Assembly (NCBI GenBank): GCA_964443745.1
Contig: CAYUEN010000036.1
Span: 1 to 18,761, forward strand
Source: CAYUEN01 sp964443745
GTDB taxonomy: Bacteria > Campylobacterota > Campylobacteria > Campylobacterales > QNZT01
Direction of reading: 5' to 3'
Length of the DNA: 18,761 nucleotides
Shown: piece after piece, positions 1 through 6,396 of the stretch
Layout of the letters: each line of letters starts with the position of its first letter
Position numbering within the stretch: the first letter of the stretch is position 1
Notes under the pieces: generated by a model
The model's input: only the letters and a program-made list of their open reading frames with translations
Told to the model about the DNA's origin: nothing
The model's database searches: none
Made by a program: the position numbers and the translations under genes

Positions 1-308
1 TCGTCCGTCTCTTCGAACTTTTTCACAGCCGGTTCTCCGATGATCAGCGCCTGGTCGATCTCGAGCTCCGCGAGTCCTTTTTCGTACACCTCTCTGAGCG
101 CTTCGTTTTTCGCATCTTCCCTCAGTTTGTCACCATATCTCGCCTTGACCACATGGGCGGGTACTTTTCCTTTCCGAAAGCCCGGAATACTCATATCCTT
201 AGCCGCGGCCTGCGCGAGTTTGGTCTCTTTTTTTTCGATATCCTCTTTGGATATTTTCGCTTCGATTTTCGCATTGGCGGTATCGATTTTTTTGCTTTCT
301 ACTTGCAT
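1..308 (-). CDS. tig: Trigger factor, N-terminal part (cut by window edge)
   Basis: Trigger factor is the ribosome-associated chaperone and peptidyl-prolyl isomerase that binds nascent chains at the exit tunnel via ribosomal protein L23. Only the first ~102 residues are present; the rest lies beyond base 1. The protein starts MQVESKKIDTANAKIEAKIS. Around residues 45-52 it carries GFRKGKVP, the ribosome-docking signature (GFRxGxxP) of the family, followed by the helical part of the N-terminal domain. The ATG at 306-308 is preceded by an AAGGA Shine-Dalgarno sequence in the right place. The gene is divergent from the lipoprotein gene at 421. The signature motif makes identification firm even though the isomerase and C-terminal domains cannot be seen. 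Confidence 0.95.
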   Translation of the reverse strand, partial: MQVESKKIDTANAKIEAKISKEDIEKKETKLAQAAAKDMSIPGFRKGKVPAHVVKARYGDKLREDAKNEALREVYEKGLAELEIDQALIIGEPAVKKFEETD

Positions 309-343
309 GAATAGATTCCTTCTGTATGTGTAAAATGTGGGTG

Positions 344-352
344 AATATACCA
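344..352 (-). promoter_or_regulatory. Candidate extended -10 promoter for tig
   Basis: On the minus strand the sequence TGGTATATT follows a run of T, giving a TGn extended -10 element. It lies about 35 bases upstream of the tig start codon. Campylobacterota sigma-70 promoters typically have a good -10, periodic T-rich sequence upstream and little -35 conservation. This is inferred from pattern only. Confidence 0.4.
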
Positions 353-420
353 AAAAAGTGCTTTAATATTAATAATAGTATGTTAAAATAGATAAAGTTT
401 GCAGGGAAGGGGAGGAAAGA

Positions 421-933
421 TTGAGATACGTTTTTCTTATAGTGTCACTACTCTTTTTCGGTACGGGATGCAGCATGAAACCAGCGGCAGCCAAACCGAA
501 AAAAACGTTTCATACACGATCGGGAAGCTATCTCATCACGATCAAAACCAAACAATTCGCCTTTTCCGACACGGGATTTTTGACCTACTATCCCGACCGC
601 ATCTCTCTTCAGGTTTTTACCACCGGCAAACCGGTACTTCAGATGAAAATCTATACCGACGAAGACAATATCTGTGTCCAGAAAGTCTGCAAATACAAAC
701 ACGGTTTCAACAAATTCTATCTCACCGATGCCTATCCCGACACTCTGATCGAAAACCTGCTGATGATGCGTCCGATCATGAAAGGCCGAAACCTCGAAAA
801 GACGTCCGATGGCTTTATCCAGAGAATCGACGGTGAAGATTACGATATCAGATATGAAGTCAAAGGTAGCGATCTTATTTTCAAAGATACCAAAAACCGT
901 CTCATTCTCAAATTAAAGGAACTGAAACAGTGA
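421..933 (+). CDS. Putative lipoprotein of unknown function
   Basis: I do not recognise a named family. The 170-residue product begins with a hydrophobic signal (residues 2-16) ending in FFGTGC, so Cys17 is the likely lipidated residue. The lipobox is imperfect because -3 is Gly rather than Leu. The mature part is polar and predicted to be beta-rich, with a two-cysteine stretch (NICVQKVCKYKHGFNKFYL) near residues 79-97. The start is TTG at 421, chosen because GGGGAGG lies just upstream and no ATG gives a signal peptide. The stop overlaps the nfo start (GTGA, 930-933), so the two genes are translationally coupled. A candidate -10 (TAAAAT, 384-389) lies upstream. Envelope location is likely; the job is unknown. 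Confidence 0.8.
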   Translation: MRYVFLIVSLLFFGTGCSMKPAAAKPKKTFHTRSGSYLITIKTKQFAFSDTGFLTYYPDRISLQVFTTGKPVLQMKIYTDEDNICVQKVCKYKHGFNKFYLTDAYPDTLIENLLMMRPIMKGRNLEKTSDGFIQRIDGEDYDIRYEVKGSDLIFKDTKNRLILKLKELKQ

Positions 934-1808
934 AATATATCGGAGCGCATGTAAGTGTGCGCGGAGGGGTCTACAACGCCCCGGACAACGCCAAAGCGAT
1001 CGGGGCGAAAGCTTTCGCCCTCTTTACCAAAAATCAGCGCCAGTGGAACGCCAAACCGCTCGATGACTTGACGATCGGGACCTTCAAGGATCGAATGGCC
1101 GAGCACGGCTACACCGCCGACCATGTGCTGCCTCATGACAGCTATCTGATCAATCTGGGCCATCCCGAACCCGCCAAACGGGGAAAATCGCTCTCGGCTT
1201 TCATCGACGAAGTGGAGCGGTGTGCGCAACTGGGTCTGAAGCGACTCAATTTTCATCCGGGAAGCCACCTCAAACAGATAGACGAAGAGGCATGTCTGGA
1301 TTTGATCGCCGATTCGATGAACGAAACGCTTCGCCTCACGGAGGGGGTCACGCTCGTAATCGAAAACACGGCGGGGCAGGGGAGCAATCTGGGATACCGA
1401 TTCGAACATCTGGCCTACCTGATAGACAAATCGATAGACAAAAGCAGGGTGGGCGTCTGTATCGACACATGTCATCTTTTTACGGCCGGATACGATATCC
1501 GCACACCTGAAGCGTACGAAAAGACCTGGCGTGAATTCGACGAGACGATAGGATTTGATTACCTCGAAGGGATGCACCTGAACGACTCCAAACCCGATCT
1601 CGGATCGCGCGTGGACCGGCATGAGAGTATCGGAAAAGGAAAAATCGGACTGGAAGCGTTCAGAATGATCATGAACGACCCGCGGATCGACGAAATACCG
1701 ATGGTGCTGGAGACGATCGACGAATCACTCTGGAGCGAGGAGATCAAGCTTCTTTATTCACTCCAAAACGAAAATCAGACCCCGCAGGATCCTCTCTCTA
1801 TCACGTAA
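930..1808 (+). CDS. nfo: Endonuclease IV (AP endonuclease)
   Basis: Endonuclease IV cleaves DNA 5' to abasic sites and removes 3' blocking groups in base excision repair, using three zinc ions in a TIM barrel. The 292-residue protein has the complete metal-ligand set at positions that match the E. coli numbering: His69 (PHDSYLINL), His109 (NFHPGSH), Glu145 (VIENTAGQGSNLG), Asp179 and His182 (CIDTCHLF), His216 (HLNDSK), Asp229 and His231 (VDRHESIGKGKIG) and Glu261 (LETID). The start is GTG at 930, overlapping the previous stop by four bases, with AAGGA about 10 bases upstream. The last 34 bases overlap the convergent zinc-ribbon gene. Nothing is missing, so an active enzyme is expected. Confidence 0.97.
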   Translation: MKYIGAHVSVRGGVYNAPDNAKAIGAKAFALFTKNQRQWNAKPLDDLTIGTFKDRMAEHGYTADHVLPHDSYLINLGHPEPAKRGKSLSAFIDEVERCAQLGLKRLNFHPGSHLKQIDEEACLDLIADSMNETLRLTEGVTLVIENTAGQGSNLGYRFEHLAYLIDKSIDKSRVGVCIDTCHLFTAGYDIRTPEAYEKTWREFDETIGFDYLEGMHLNDSKPDLGSRVDRHESIGKGKIGLEAFRMIMNDPRIDEIPMVLETIDESLWSEEIKLLYSLQNENQTPQDPLSIT

Positions 1809-2035
1809 GAATCCTTGTAACCGCAATTTCGACAGGCGAAATCGACGATAGAAGGGCCGCAGCAACCGCCGCTTTTCTGATCGGCGATCTCTATCGATTT
1901 GGCCTTGCATTTGGGACAGATTCCACGGTCGATAAGGTTGAGTTTTTCGCCTTTTTCGCCCAGGTGGTGGACATAGGCCCACACCAATCCGCCGGCGATC
2001 ACCGCGATGAAAAGCAATGTCAAGATCGTATACAT
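1775..2035 (-). CDS. Small membrane-anchored zinc-ribbon protein
   Basis: No named family recognised. The 86-residue protein has one N-terminal membrane segment (about residues 3-22), a short charged linker, then a cysteine-rich domain: CPKC at 40-43, a GGCCG pair at 58-59, CRNCGY at 68-72 and a last Cys84. CxxC...CxxC is the usual layout of a zinc ribbon, so a metal-binding knuckle on the cytoplasmic or periplasmic face is inferred. The ATG at 2033-2035 has AAAGGA seven bases upstream. The 3' end overlaps nfo by 34 bases in convergent orientation. The gene is divergent from the 48-residue peptide gene, sharing a 50-base intergenic region. Confidence 0.8.
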   Translation of the reverse strand: MYTILTLLFIAVIAGGLVWAYVHHLGEKGEKLNLIDRGICPKCKAKSIEIADQKSGGCCGPSIVDFACRNCGYKDSYVIERGSCGV

Positions 2036-2060
2036 TCTAATCCTTTAATATTCGACTCAG

Positions 2061-2066
2061 TACAAT
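2061..2066 (+). promoter_or_regulatory. Candidate -10 for the 48-residue membrane peptide gene
   Basis: TACAAT lies 20 bases before the start codon in the short divergent region. No convincing -35 is present, which is common in Campylobacterota. Pattern evidence only. Confidence 0.3.
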
Positions 2067-2085
2067 TAGGCACGAAGGAGAGATC

Positions 2086-2232
2086 ATGAAATACAAAAAA
2101 ATGCCGCTTTATTTCCTGCTCGCGTTTTTGGTCGCCAACCTGCTCTATATCATTCTGGCGCCTCTTTATATCGTCGACAAAATCGAAAAGGAGTCGAAAC
2201 TCCCCAAAACCGAACGCGCTGCGGCTCCCTGA
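2086..2232 (+). CDS. 48-residue single-span membrane peptide
   Basis: A short gene easily missed by length cut-offs. The product starts MKYKKMPLYF, has one hydrophobic span from about residue 7 to 30 (PLYFLLAFLVANLLYIILAP within it), then a charged tail (DKIEKESKLP) ending in AAAP. The positive N terminus suggests an N-in orientation. Support for translation is strong for its size: GAAGGAG sits 6-7 bases before the ATG, and the frame runs cleanly to TGA at 2230-2232. That stop abuts, with no gap, the stop of the convergent lipoprotein gene. It is divergent from the zinc-ribbon membrane protein. Function unknown; it could be a small subunit or regulator of a membrane complex. Confidence 0.7.
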   Translation: MKYKKMPLYFLLAFLVANLLYIILAPLYIVDKIEKESKLPKTERAAAP

Positions 2233-2745
2233 TCAGCGCCCCTCCTGCGCGCCTTTTTGCAACCCCTGCAAAAGCTGTTCCAATATCTTTCCGAAGTTTC
2301 CGATTCCCTCTTTGAAAATCGTCATGATATCCTTTCCGAAAGCCGCACCGAATTTGCGTGCGAGTTGCGGATAGAGACGCCTTTTGGTCTCGGCCATATC
2401 GACACGCCATCCCCGATCCGGATCCCTGACGACCCTCGTATCGAAATCCACACGAACCTGTTCGGTGGTATTGAACAGACGGCTTTTGAGATACATCGTC
2501 GTCTCCACATCGGCGATATCGCCCTCTTTTTTGATCTCGCCGAAACGATAGCGTACGATCTCGATTTTCTTGATCAGTTTCAGTTTTTTGGGATCTTCAC
2601 TGAGCGTGTAACTTTTGGCGACATCCATCCTGCCGTCGCGATATGCCGACCAGAACTCGTCCGCCACACTACCGGGTGCGAGGGATTTGCTCGAACATCC
2701 CGCAAAAAGAAATGCGACGAACAAAACGAAAAAGAGGGTGCGCAT
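2233..2745 (-). CDS. Putative lipoprotein, NTF2-like/DUF4878-like
   Basis: The 170-residue protein has a canonical lipoprotein signal: a hydrophobic stretch ending LFAGC, with Cys17 as the lipidated residue. The mature region opens with PGSVADEFWSAYRDGRMDVA, a helical pattern seen in small NTF2-fold lipoproteins (the DUF4878 kind). Several beta-strand-like segments follow (KIEIVRYRFGEI, DIADVETTMYL, TEQVRVDFDTRVVRD). The C terminus (residues 130-170) is helical and glycine/glutamine-rich. The ATG at 2743-2745 follows ACGGAGCAG. It ends directly against the 48-residue peptide gene. Family assignment is inferred from fold-like pattern, not from a signature motif. Confidence 0.75.
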   Translation of the reverse strand: MRTLFFVLFVAFLFAGCSSKSLAPGSVADEFWSAYRDGRMDVAKSYTLSEDPKKLKLIKKIEIVRYRFGEIKKEGDIADVETTMYLKSRLFNTTEQVRVDFDTRVVRDPDRGWRVDMAETKRRLYPQLARKFGAAFGKDIMTIFKEGIGNFGKILEQLLQGLQKGAQEGR

Positions 2746-2855
2746 GATCTGCTCCGTTTTTGTATATGGTAGCGAAAAAAGGATTATGGGGGAAATATCG
2801 GGTTCTCATCCCATCTTGCGAATACGGTTTTTTGAGATTTTAAACATAAAAGAGA

Positions 2856-2945
2856 TGGCAGAGGGGAAGGGATTCGAACCCTCGATAGGTGTTACCCTAT
2901 ACACGCGTTCCAGGCGTGCTCCTTCAACCACTCGGACACCCCTCT
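2856..2945 (-). tRNA. tRNA-Ser (anticodon GGA)
   Basis: The minus strand folds into a class II cloverleaf. The acceptor stem AGAGGGG pairs with CCCCTCT, followed by discriminator G and an encoded CCA. The D arm contains GAGTGGTTGAAGGA. The anticodon stem CACGC/GCGTG closes the loop CTGGAAC, so the anticodon is GGA, reading UCC and UCU. A long variable arm (TATAGGGTAACACCTAT) is typical of serine tRNA. The T arm has GGGTTCGAATCCC. Total length is 90 bases including CCA. Confidence 0.97.
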
Positions 2946-2959
2946 GTAGGAAGAGGATG

Positions 2960-2968
2960 ATTATACCA
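2960..2968 (-). promoter_or_regulatory. Extended -10 promoter of tRNA-Ser
   Basis: The minus strand reads TGGTATAAT, a perfect Pribnow hexamer with the TGn extension, preceded by a run of eight T. The hexamer ends 15 bases before the mature 5' end of the tRNA, so a short leader removed by RNase P is expected. No consensus -35 is present. Confidence 0.65.
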
Positions 2969-2997
2969 GAAATTTCAAAAAAAATCCACAGAGGATA

Positions 2998-3027
2998 TTG
3001 TGCAATCTCTCTTTTTTATAGTAAAAT
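2998..3027 (+). promoter_or_regulatory. Candidate promoter of the 119-residue coiled-coil gene
   Basis: TTGTGC (2998-3003) and TAAAAT (3022-3027) are separated by 18 bases, with a T-rich spacer, about 25 bases before the start codon at 3052. It would fire divergently from the tRNA promoter. Pattern evidence only. Confidence 0.35.
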
Positions 3028-3051
3028 AGAAAAAATAGAGAAGGAGGGGAT

Positions 3052-3411
3052 ATGGACAAAGAGAGGACGACACCCAAAAAACAAGCCGGCAGACGATACG
3101 ATATCCCTTCCGTAGATGGAGGGGAGAAGCTTAATCTGATCACGTTTACGGACGAGGAAGAGAAGGCGTTTTCGGAGTTGAAAAACGAGTTGGACGCTCT
3201 GGTGGACGAAATCGAATCCCAATCGCGCGTCATCAACAATCTCTCCGTCGATTTCATCGAAGAGGCGATGGATAAAATGCTTTTGGAATCTTCGGAAAAA
3301 AGCGGTGGAATCGATACGAAAAAAGTGATCGCTTTTTTGAACGAAATCATCGAACGGAATATGCGCGTTTACGAAGCGAACGAACGAATCAGGAAGATTT
3401 TCGAAACCTAG
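3052..3411 (+). CDS. Small hypothetical coiled-coil protein
   Basis: I do not recognise this family. The 119-residue product has a basic, disordered N terminus (residues 1-20), a short linker (YDIPSVDGGEKLNLITFTDE) and then an almost entirely helical, charged region from about residue 34 to the end. Heptad-like spacing of Leu, Ile and Val suggests a coiled coil. No signal or membrane segment is present, so it is probably cytoplasmic. Translation is well supported by GAAGGAGGGG just before the ATG. Its stop overlaps the stop of the convergent phosphatase gene by four bases (CTAG at the junction). Confidence 0.7.
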   Translation: MDKERTTPKKQAGRRYDIPSVDGGEKLNLITFTDEEEKAFSELKNELDALVDEIESQSRVINNLSVDFIEEAMDKMLLESSEKSGGIDTKKVIAFLNEIIERNMRVYEANERIRKIFET

Positions 3412-4181
3412 ACAAGGGCATCGGTCAACGCTTTGTGGATATATCCGTTGGAAGCGACGATGATCCTGTCGTCGAAAGTGTAAGGTTCTCCGTTTTGGTT
3501 GCCGATCTTTCCGCCCGACTCTTCGACGATCAACAGACCCGCCGCCGTATCCCATGGTTTGAGGTTGATTTCGTAAAAGCCGTCGAAAACCCCTTTGGCG
3601 GTATAACACAAATCCATCGCCGCCGATCCCAGACGCCTGATATCTCTGGTTTGGGGAAGAAGGCGTTCCATGCATCTCAAGACCCACCGAAAATCGTCAC
3701 CTCTTTCCACTTTCGTATAGGGAAATCCGGTCGCGATCAGCGCATCTATCAGCCGTTTGGTATCCGTTACCTGAATCCTCTCGCCATCGAGTGTCGCCCC
3801 TTCGCCTCTTTTGGCGCGAAAGAACTCATCGAGAATCGGATTGTAAACGACACCCATTTTCGCACATCCCTCTTCCCAGATACCGACGGAGATGGCGACG
3901 AAAGGAATCTGATGGACGAAGTTGGTCGTACCGTCGATCGGATCGATGATGATCGAACGCTCCGCAAGTTCGAAACGATCCGTACTCTCTTCGCCGATAA
4001 ACGTGTATCCGGGAAAGATTTTCTCCAGCTTCCGCCTCAAAAAGCGTTCGATTCTCAGATCGTAATCGGTTACCAGATCGACGCTCCCTTTGAATCGTAC
4101 CTCTTTGTGTGCGGCATAGCCTTCTCTTAGGATTGCTCCCGCTTCCCGCACGACTTCGCTCAGCGCATCAAACTTTTCCAT
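3408..4181 (-). CDS. suhB: Inositol monophosphatase family protein (SuhB-like)
   Basis: This family of Mg-dependent phosphatases hydrolyses inositol-1-phosphate or related sugar phosphates; some members also act on nucleotide phosphates such as PAP. The 257-residue protein has the full catalytic set: VTDYD near 37-41, GEES at 63-66, DPIDGTTNF at 80-88 (metal ligands Asp80 and Asp83) and the C-terminal WDTAAG with Asp211, followed by EESGG. Length is standard. The ATG at 4179-4181 has GGAG upstream. It overlaps the end of the helical protein gene by 14 bases, so the two are probably co-transcribed and coupled. The exact substrate cannot be told; the gene symbol is by family resemblance. Confidence 0.88.
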   Translation of the reverse strand: MEKFDALSEVVREAGAILREGYAAHKEVRFKGSVDLVTDYDLRIERFLRRKLEKIFPGYTFIGEESTDRFELAERSIIIDPIDGTTNFVHQIPFVAISVGIWEEGCAKMGVVYNPILDEFFRAKRGEGATLDGERIQVTDTKRLIDALIATGFPYTKVERGDDFRWVLRCMERLLPQTRDIRRLGSAAMDLCYTAKGVFDGFYEINLKPWDTAAGLLIVEESGGKIGNQNGEPYTFDDRIIVASNGYIHKALTDALV

Positions 4182-4620
4182 CTCCGTACTCCCTGATCTC
4201 GTTTTCCAAAAAATCGAGTATGCGCCGCTGTATCAGTTGTATCTCTTCATCCCCTTCGCTACATTCGAGAAAACGTTCGAGTTTGTCTATCTCGATCTTT
4301 TTATAGAAGCGTTCGACTTCTCTGAGCTCTTTGTCGATATGCAGTATCAGTTCGTTGATATCCAGACCGTTATTTTCGATGATCATTTTCACATACTCCT
4401 CTGTCGTCCGGATAAGGACATCCACCCTGGCTTCATCCTCCGGGTAGATCTCTTTTGCTATCTGCTGCAGAATCCTCTTCTCACAAGTATCGATCTTCTT
4501 GTTGGCACCGATCATCAACGCCAACAGTTTGGCACGAAACTCCAGGGAGCTGTGGTGATAGAGAAAAATCTCCCTGAAAAAGGAGAGAAACCACACTTTG
4601 ATTCGCCGCGCTATCTTCAT
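4168..4620 (-). CDS. All-helical TerB-like hypothetical protein
   Basis: The 150-residue product has a basic, amphipathic N terminus (residues 1-22, with FFREIFLY) that might touch the membrane. It continues with helices resembling TerB-type folds: LLALMIGANKKIDTCEKRIL at about residues 32-51 has the hydrophobic-plus-acidic pattern of the TerB 'ADG..E...I' helix. The rest is charged, predicted helix. No catalytic motif is visible. The ATG at 4618-4620 follows GAAAGGAAATC. The stop lies inside the phosphatase gene downstream (14-base overlap). The TerB comparison is an inference from pattern only. Confidence 0.7.
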   Translation of the reverse strand: MKIARRIKVWFLSFFREIFLYHHSSLEFRAKLLALMIGANKKIDTCEKRILQQIAKEIYPEDEARVDVLIRTTEEYVKMIIENNGLDINELILHIDKELREVERFYKKIEIDKLERFLECSEGDEEIQLIQRRILDFLENEIREYGDGKV

Positions 4621-4652
4621 GATTTCCTTTCAACTGGAGTTAAGCTGTTTTT

Positions 4653-4658
4653 TATTAT
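4653..4658 (+). promoter_or_regulatory. Candidate -10 for the SRP RNA transcript
   Basis: TATTAT follows a T run; TTCAAC lies 18 bases upstream as a weak -35. A start near 4665 would put the hairpin at 4670-4701 at the extreme 5' end of the transcript, so the primary RNA would be about 35 bases longer than the mature SRP RNA. Pattern evidence only. Confidence 0.35.
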
Positions 4659-4669
4659 TATTCCCCTCC

Positions 4670-4701
4670 AGCATTGAGGAAGTCCAGGCTTCCTGAATGC
4701 T
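4670..4701 (+). repeat. Stem-loop directly upstream of the SRP RNA
   Basis: AGCATTGAGGAAG (4670-4682) can pair with CTTCCTGAATGCT (4689-4701), leaving one G-G mismatch and a six-base loop. Its 3' arm runs into the first bases of the SRP RNA closing helix. It is not followed by a T run in either direction, so it does not look like a terminator. Confidence 0.7.
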
Positions 4702-4803
4702 CCCCTTAAGACCTGTGCAATGGTCTTTCAGGGCAAGGCGTCAGGGTGGGAACACAGCAGCGCACCCTGATCGATCATGTGCCGCAGGAACCTTGAGGGG
4801 AGT
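4699..4803 (+). ncRNA. ffs: Small bacterial signal recognition particle RNA (4.5S type)
   Basis: This RNA binds Ffh to form the particle that brings nascent membrane proteins to FtsY and the translocon. The conserved tip is clear at about 4741-4763: CAGG, stem GTG, GGAA tetraloop, stem CAC, then AGCAGC, which is the Ffh-binding symmetric loop and tetraloop in the standard order. Next out, GCG pairs with CGC and TCAGGG with CCCTGA. The closing helix is CTCCCCTTAAG (4700-4710) with CTTGAGGGGAG (4792-4802). Length of about 105 bases matches the small form without an Alu domain. The 3' end abuts the stop codon of the convergent HD-domain gene, and no terminator is visible. Ends are set from the closing helix and may be off by several bases. 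Confidence 0.93.
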
Positions 4804-4804
4804 C

Positions 4805-6007
4805 CTATATCAACGACGCATCCACCGACTGCGCCAGCGCATAGAAATCCACCCCGTCGATCTTTCCGCTCTCTTTCAGTTTCTTCAATATCTCCTCTCT
4901 TCCGCTGAGCAACTCCTTGGATTTGACGCCATGAGAAATCGAAAGTGTCGCTTCGATGAAAGCGGCCAGTCTGTCGCAAGCCTTGAGAGCCACCCCGTCG
5001 ATGGCGTTGTAAGCGTTTTCGTTGTAGGTACGAAGCGTATCGACGATCACTATTTTGTTGCGATAGATTCTGTTGAGAAACTCGTCTTTCTTGCCCTCTT
5101 CGTATATCCCCAACAGATAGGAGAATTGATCCCTGATATCGGAAGGTATCAGCGGAAGGATGTCGGTTTCGATTTTTTGGATTTCGTAGTCGCTGATGAT
5201 ATCGTTCAGGCCGCTGACGGAGTATTTTACCGGCGTGATGATATCGCGTGTCAACGCTTCGGGAAGGTCGTGGAAGAGAGCGCAAAGAAAGTTGTTCTCT
5301 TTGCGTTTTTCACATGCCCCGATCTGCAGGGAGTAGAAATAGCTAAAGAGTGCGACGATCAGCATATGGCCCAATACCGACGTTTCGGGAAGTCTGGGCG
5401 TCTGAGCCCACCGTTTCTGGAAACGGAGTCTGCCGCTGAGATCGACGAACCTGGCGAGCTTCCTGTTCATCGCGATCTTGCGTACGCCGATAAGATCGTA
5501 ATAATCCTCCAACTCCTCCTCCACCGCCTTTTTCACTTCGTCGATATCTCCGAGAAACTGGCTTGTTTGATAGATGATCGAAAATTCCCAACGCGTCGAG
5601 AGATAGGAGGCGGCTTTGAGAACAAAACGCTCTTTTTTATACATCCGCTCATCCTCGAAAAAGCGCTGCATCCGCTCCAAAAAAGCCCCCTCTTCGATAT
5701 CGAGTATCTGATCGAGGAGTTTGGTCATCACCCATTCGTTGATTTCAGTGCGCTTTTTCTGGAGGATTTTTCGAAAGACGTCCGGACGTATGTCCGTCAC
5801 GACGACCCGTCTGAGAAATTCGAAGATACCGGCCTCGATCAACGCCACCATATCGATATCCTCTTCCATAGAGGCGATCAGATAGGCGATGATGAATTTG
5901 TGCGCCTGTTTGTCAAGCTCGACCAGTTCGACCATTCGGGGATAGTCGTTCCAGCGTTGTATCGAAGCGGCCGTAAAGAAAGATTCGATCAGTTTGGGGT
6001 TTAGCAT
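4805..6007 (-). CDS. HD-domain phosphohydrolase-like protein
   Basis: The 400-residue protein carries an HD metal-dependent phosphohydrolase domain in its middle: His204 (VLGHMLIVA), His236-Asp237 (FHDLPEA) and Asp245 (LTRDI), the H...HD...D ligand set, in the YfbR/HD_3-like style (HDxxE). The N-terminal 180 residues are helical, with NDYPRMVELVELDKQAHKF resembling a degenerate HD-type opening. Substrate is unknown; YfbR relatives are 5'-deoxynucleotidases. The start is ATG at 6005-6007, which overlaps the queF stop by seven bases; a longer reading frame upstream is out-of-frame queF sequence and has no ribosome site. It is the last gene of the dnaA-side run, so probably co-transcribed with queF. 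It ends against the SRP RNA. Confidence 0.85.
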   Translation of the reverse strand: MLNPKLIESFFTAASIQRWNDYPRMVELVELDKQAHKFIIAYLIASMEEDIDMVALIEAGIFEFLRRVVVTDIRPDVFRKILQKKRTEINEWVMTKLLDQILDIEEGAFLERMQRFFEDERMYKKERFVLKAASYLSTRWEFSIIYQTSQFLGDIDEVKKAVEEELEDYYDLIGVRKIAMNRKLARFVDLSGRLRFQKRWAQTPRLPETSVLGHMLIVALFSYFYSLQIGACEKRKENNFLCALFHDLPEALTRDIITPVKYSVSGLNDIISDYEIQKIETDILPLIPSDIRDQFSYLLGIYEEGKKDEFLNRIYRNKIVIVDTLRTYNENAYNAIDGVALKACDRLAAFIEATLSISHGVKSKELLSGREEILKKLKESGKIDGVDFYALAQSVDASLI

Positions 6008-6393
6008 CGTGTGATTTTGTCGCTGTCTATCTCTATGACGGTATGGACGTTCCCGCGGGGATTGAAGTCGGCGACGATTTTCATCCATTTCGGTTTGAGT
6101 TTGGCAAAAAGGGTATCGTAGATTTCGTTGGCACTGTCTTCATGGCTGATATGGCGATTCATGAAAGAGTTGATATAGAGTTTGAGGGCTTTAAGTTCCA
6201 CGACCCATCTATCCGGAATATATTCCAGATGTATCGTCGCAAAATCGGGATATCCGCTCCGGGGACAAAGCGCCATAAATTCCGGCAGCGTGATCTTTAT
6301 CAGATAATCCTTTTCGTGTCTGTTCGGCCAGATTTCCAGATCGCGATCCGCTTCGAATCCGGAAATCTGCGCTTCCCCGTATCGCTCGCCCAT
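6001..6393 (-). CDS. queF: NADPH-dependent 7-cyano-7-deazaguanine reductase (QueF, short type)
   Basis: QueF reduces preQ0 (nitrile) to preQ1 in the synthesis of the tRNA wobble base queuosine. The 130-residue protein is the short, single-domain type. It has the catalytic Cys43 in ALCPRSGYPDFATIHLEY, Asp50 in the same motif, the ELKALK stretch (66-71) that is the QueF nucleotide-binding signature, and NRHISHE with Glu85. The ATG is three bases after the gyrB stop, with no strong Shine-Dalgarno sequence, so translation is probably coupled to gyrB. It overlaps the HD-domain gene by seven bases. Placement of queF after gyrB is a known Campylobacterota arrangement. Confidence 0.95.
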   Translation of the reverse strand: MGERYGEAQISGFEADRDLEIWPNRHEKDYLIKITLPEFMALCPRSGYPDFATIHLEYIPDRWVVELKALKLYINSFMNRHISHEDSANEIYDTLFAKLKPKWMKIVADFNPRGNVHTVIEIDSDKITRC

Positions 6394-6396
6394 CTT

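Noticed and set aside
2984..2992. ATCCACA resembling an E. coli DnaA box near the tRNA-Ser promoter
   Set aside because: A single site with no clustering, about 7 kb from dnaA, and not of the TTCAC type used elsewhere in the window.
4672..4690. GAGGAAGTCC-like stretch resembling RNase P RNA
   Set aside because: Only this short piece resembles the P RNA motif; none of the other conserved P RNA segments is nearby. It is part of the hairpin before the SRP RNA.
6008..6088. Upstream extension of the HD-domain protein (start at 6088)
   Set aside because: The extra 27 residues are queF sequence in another frame, Arg-rich, with no ribosome site; the ATG at 6005-6007 fits the usual short overlap.
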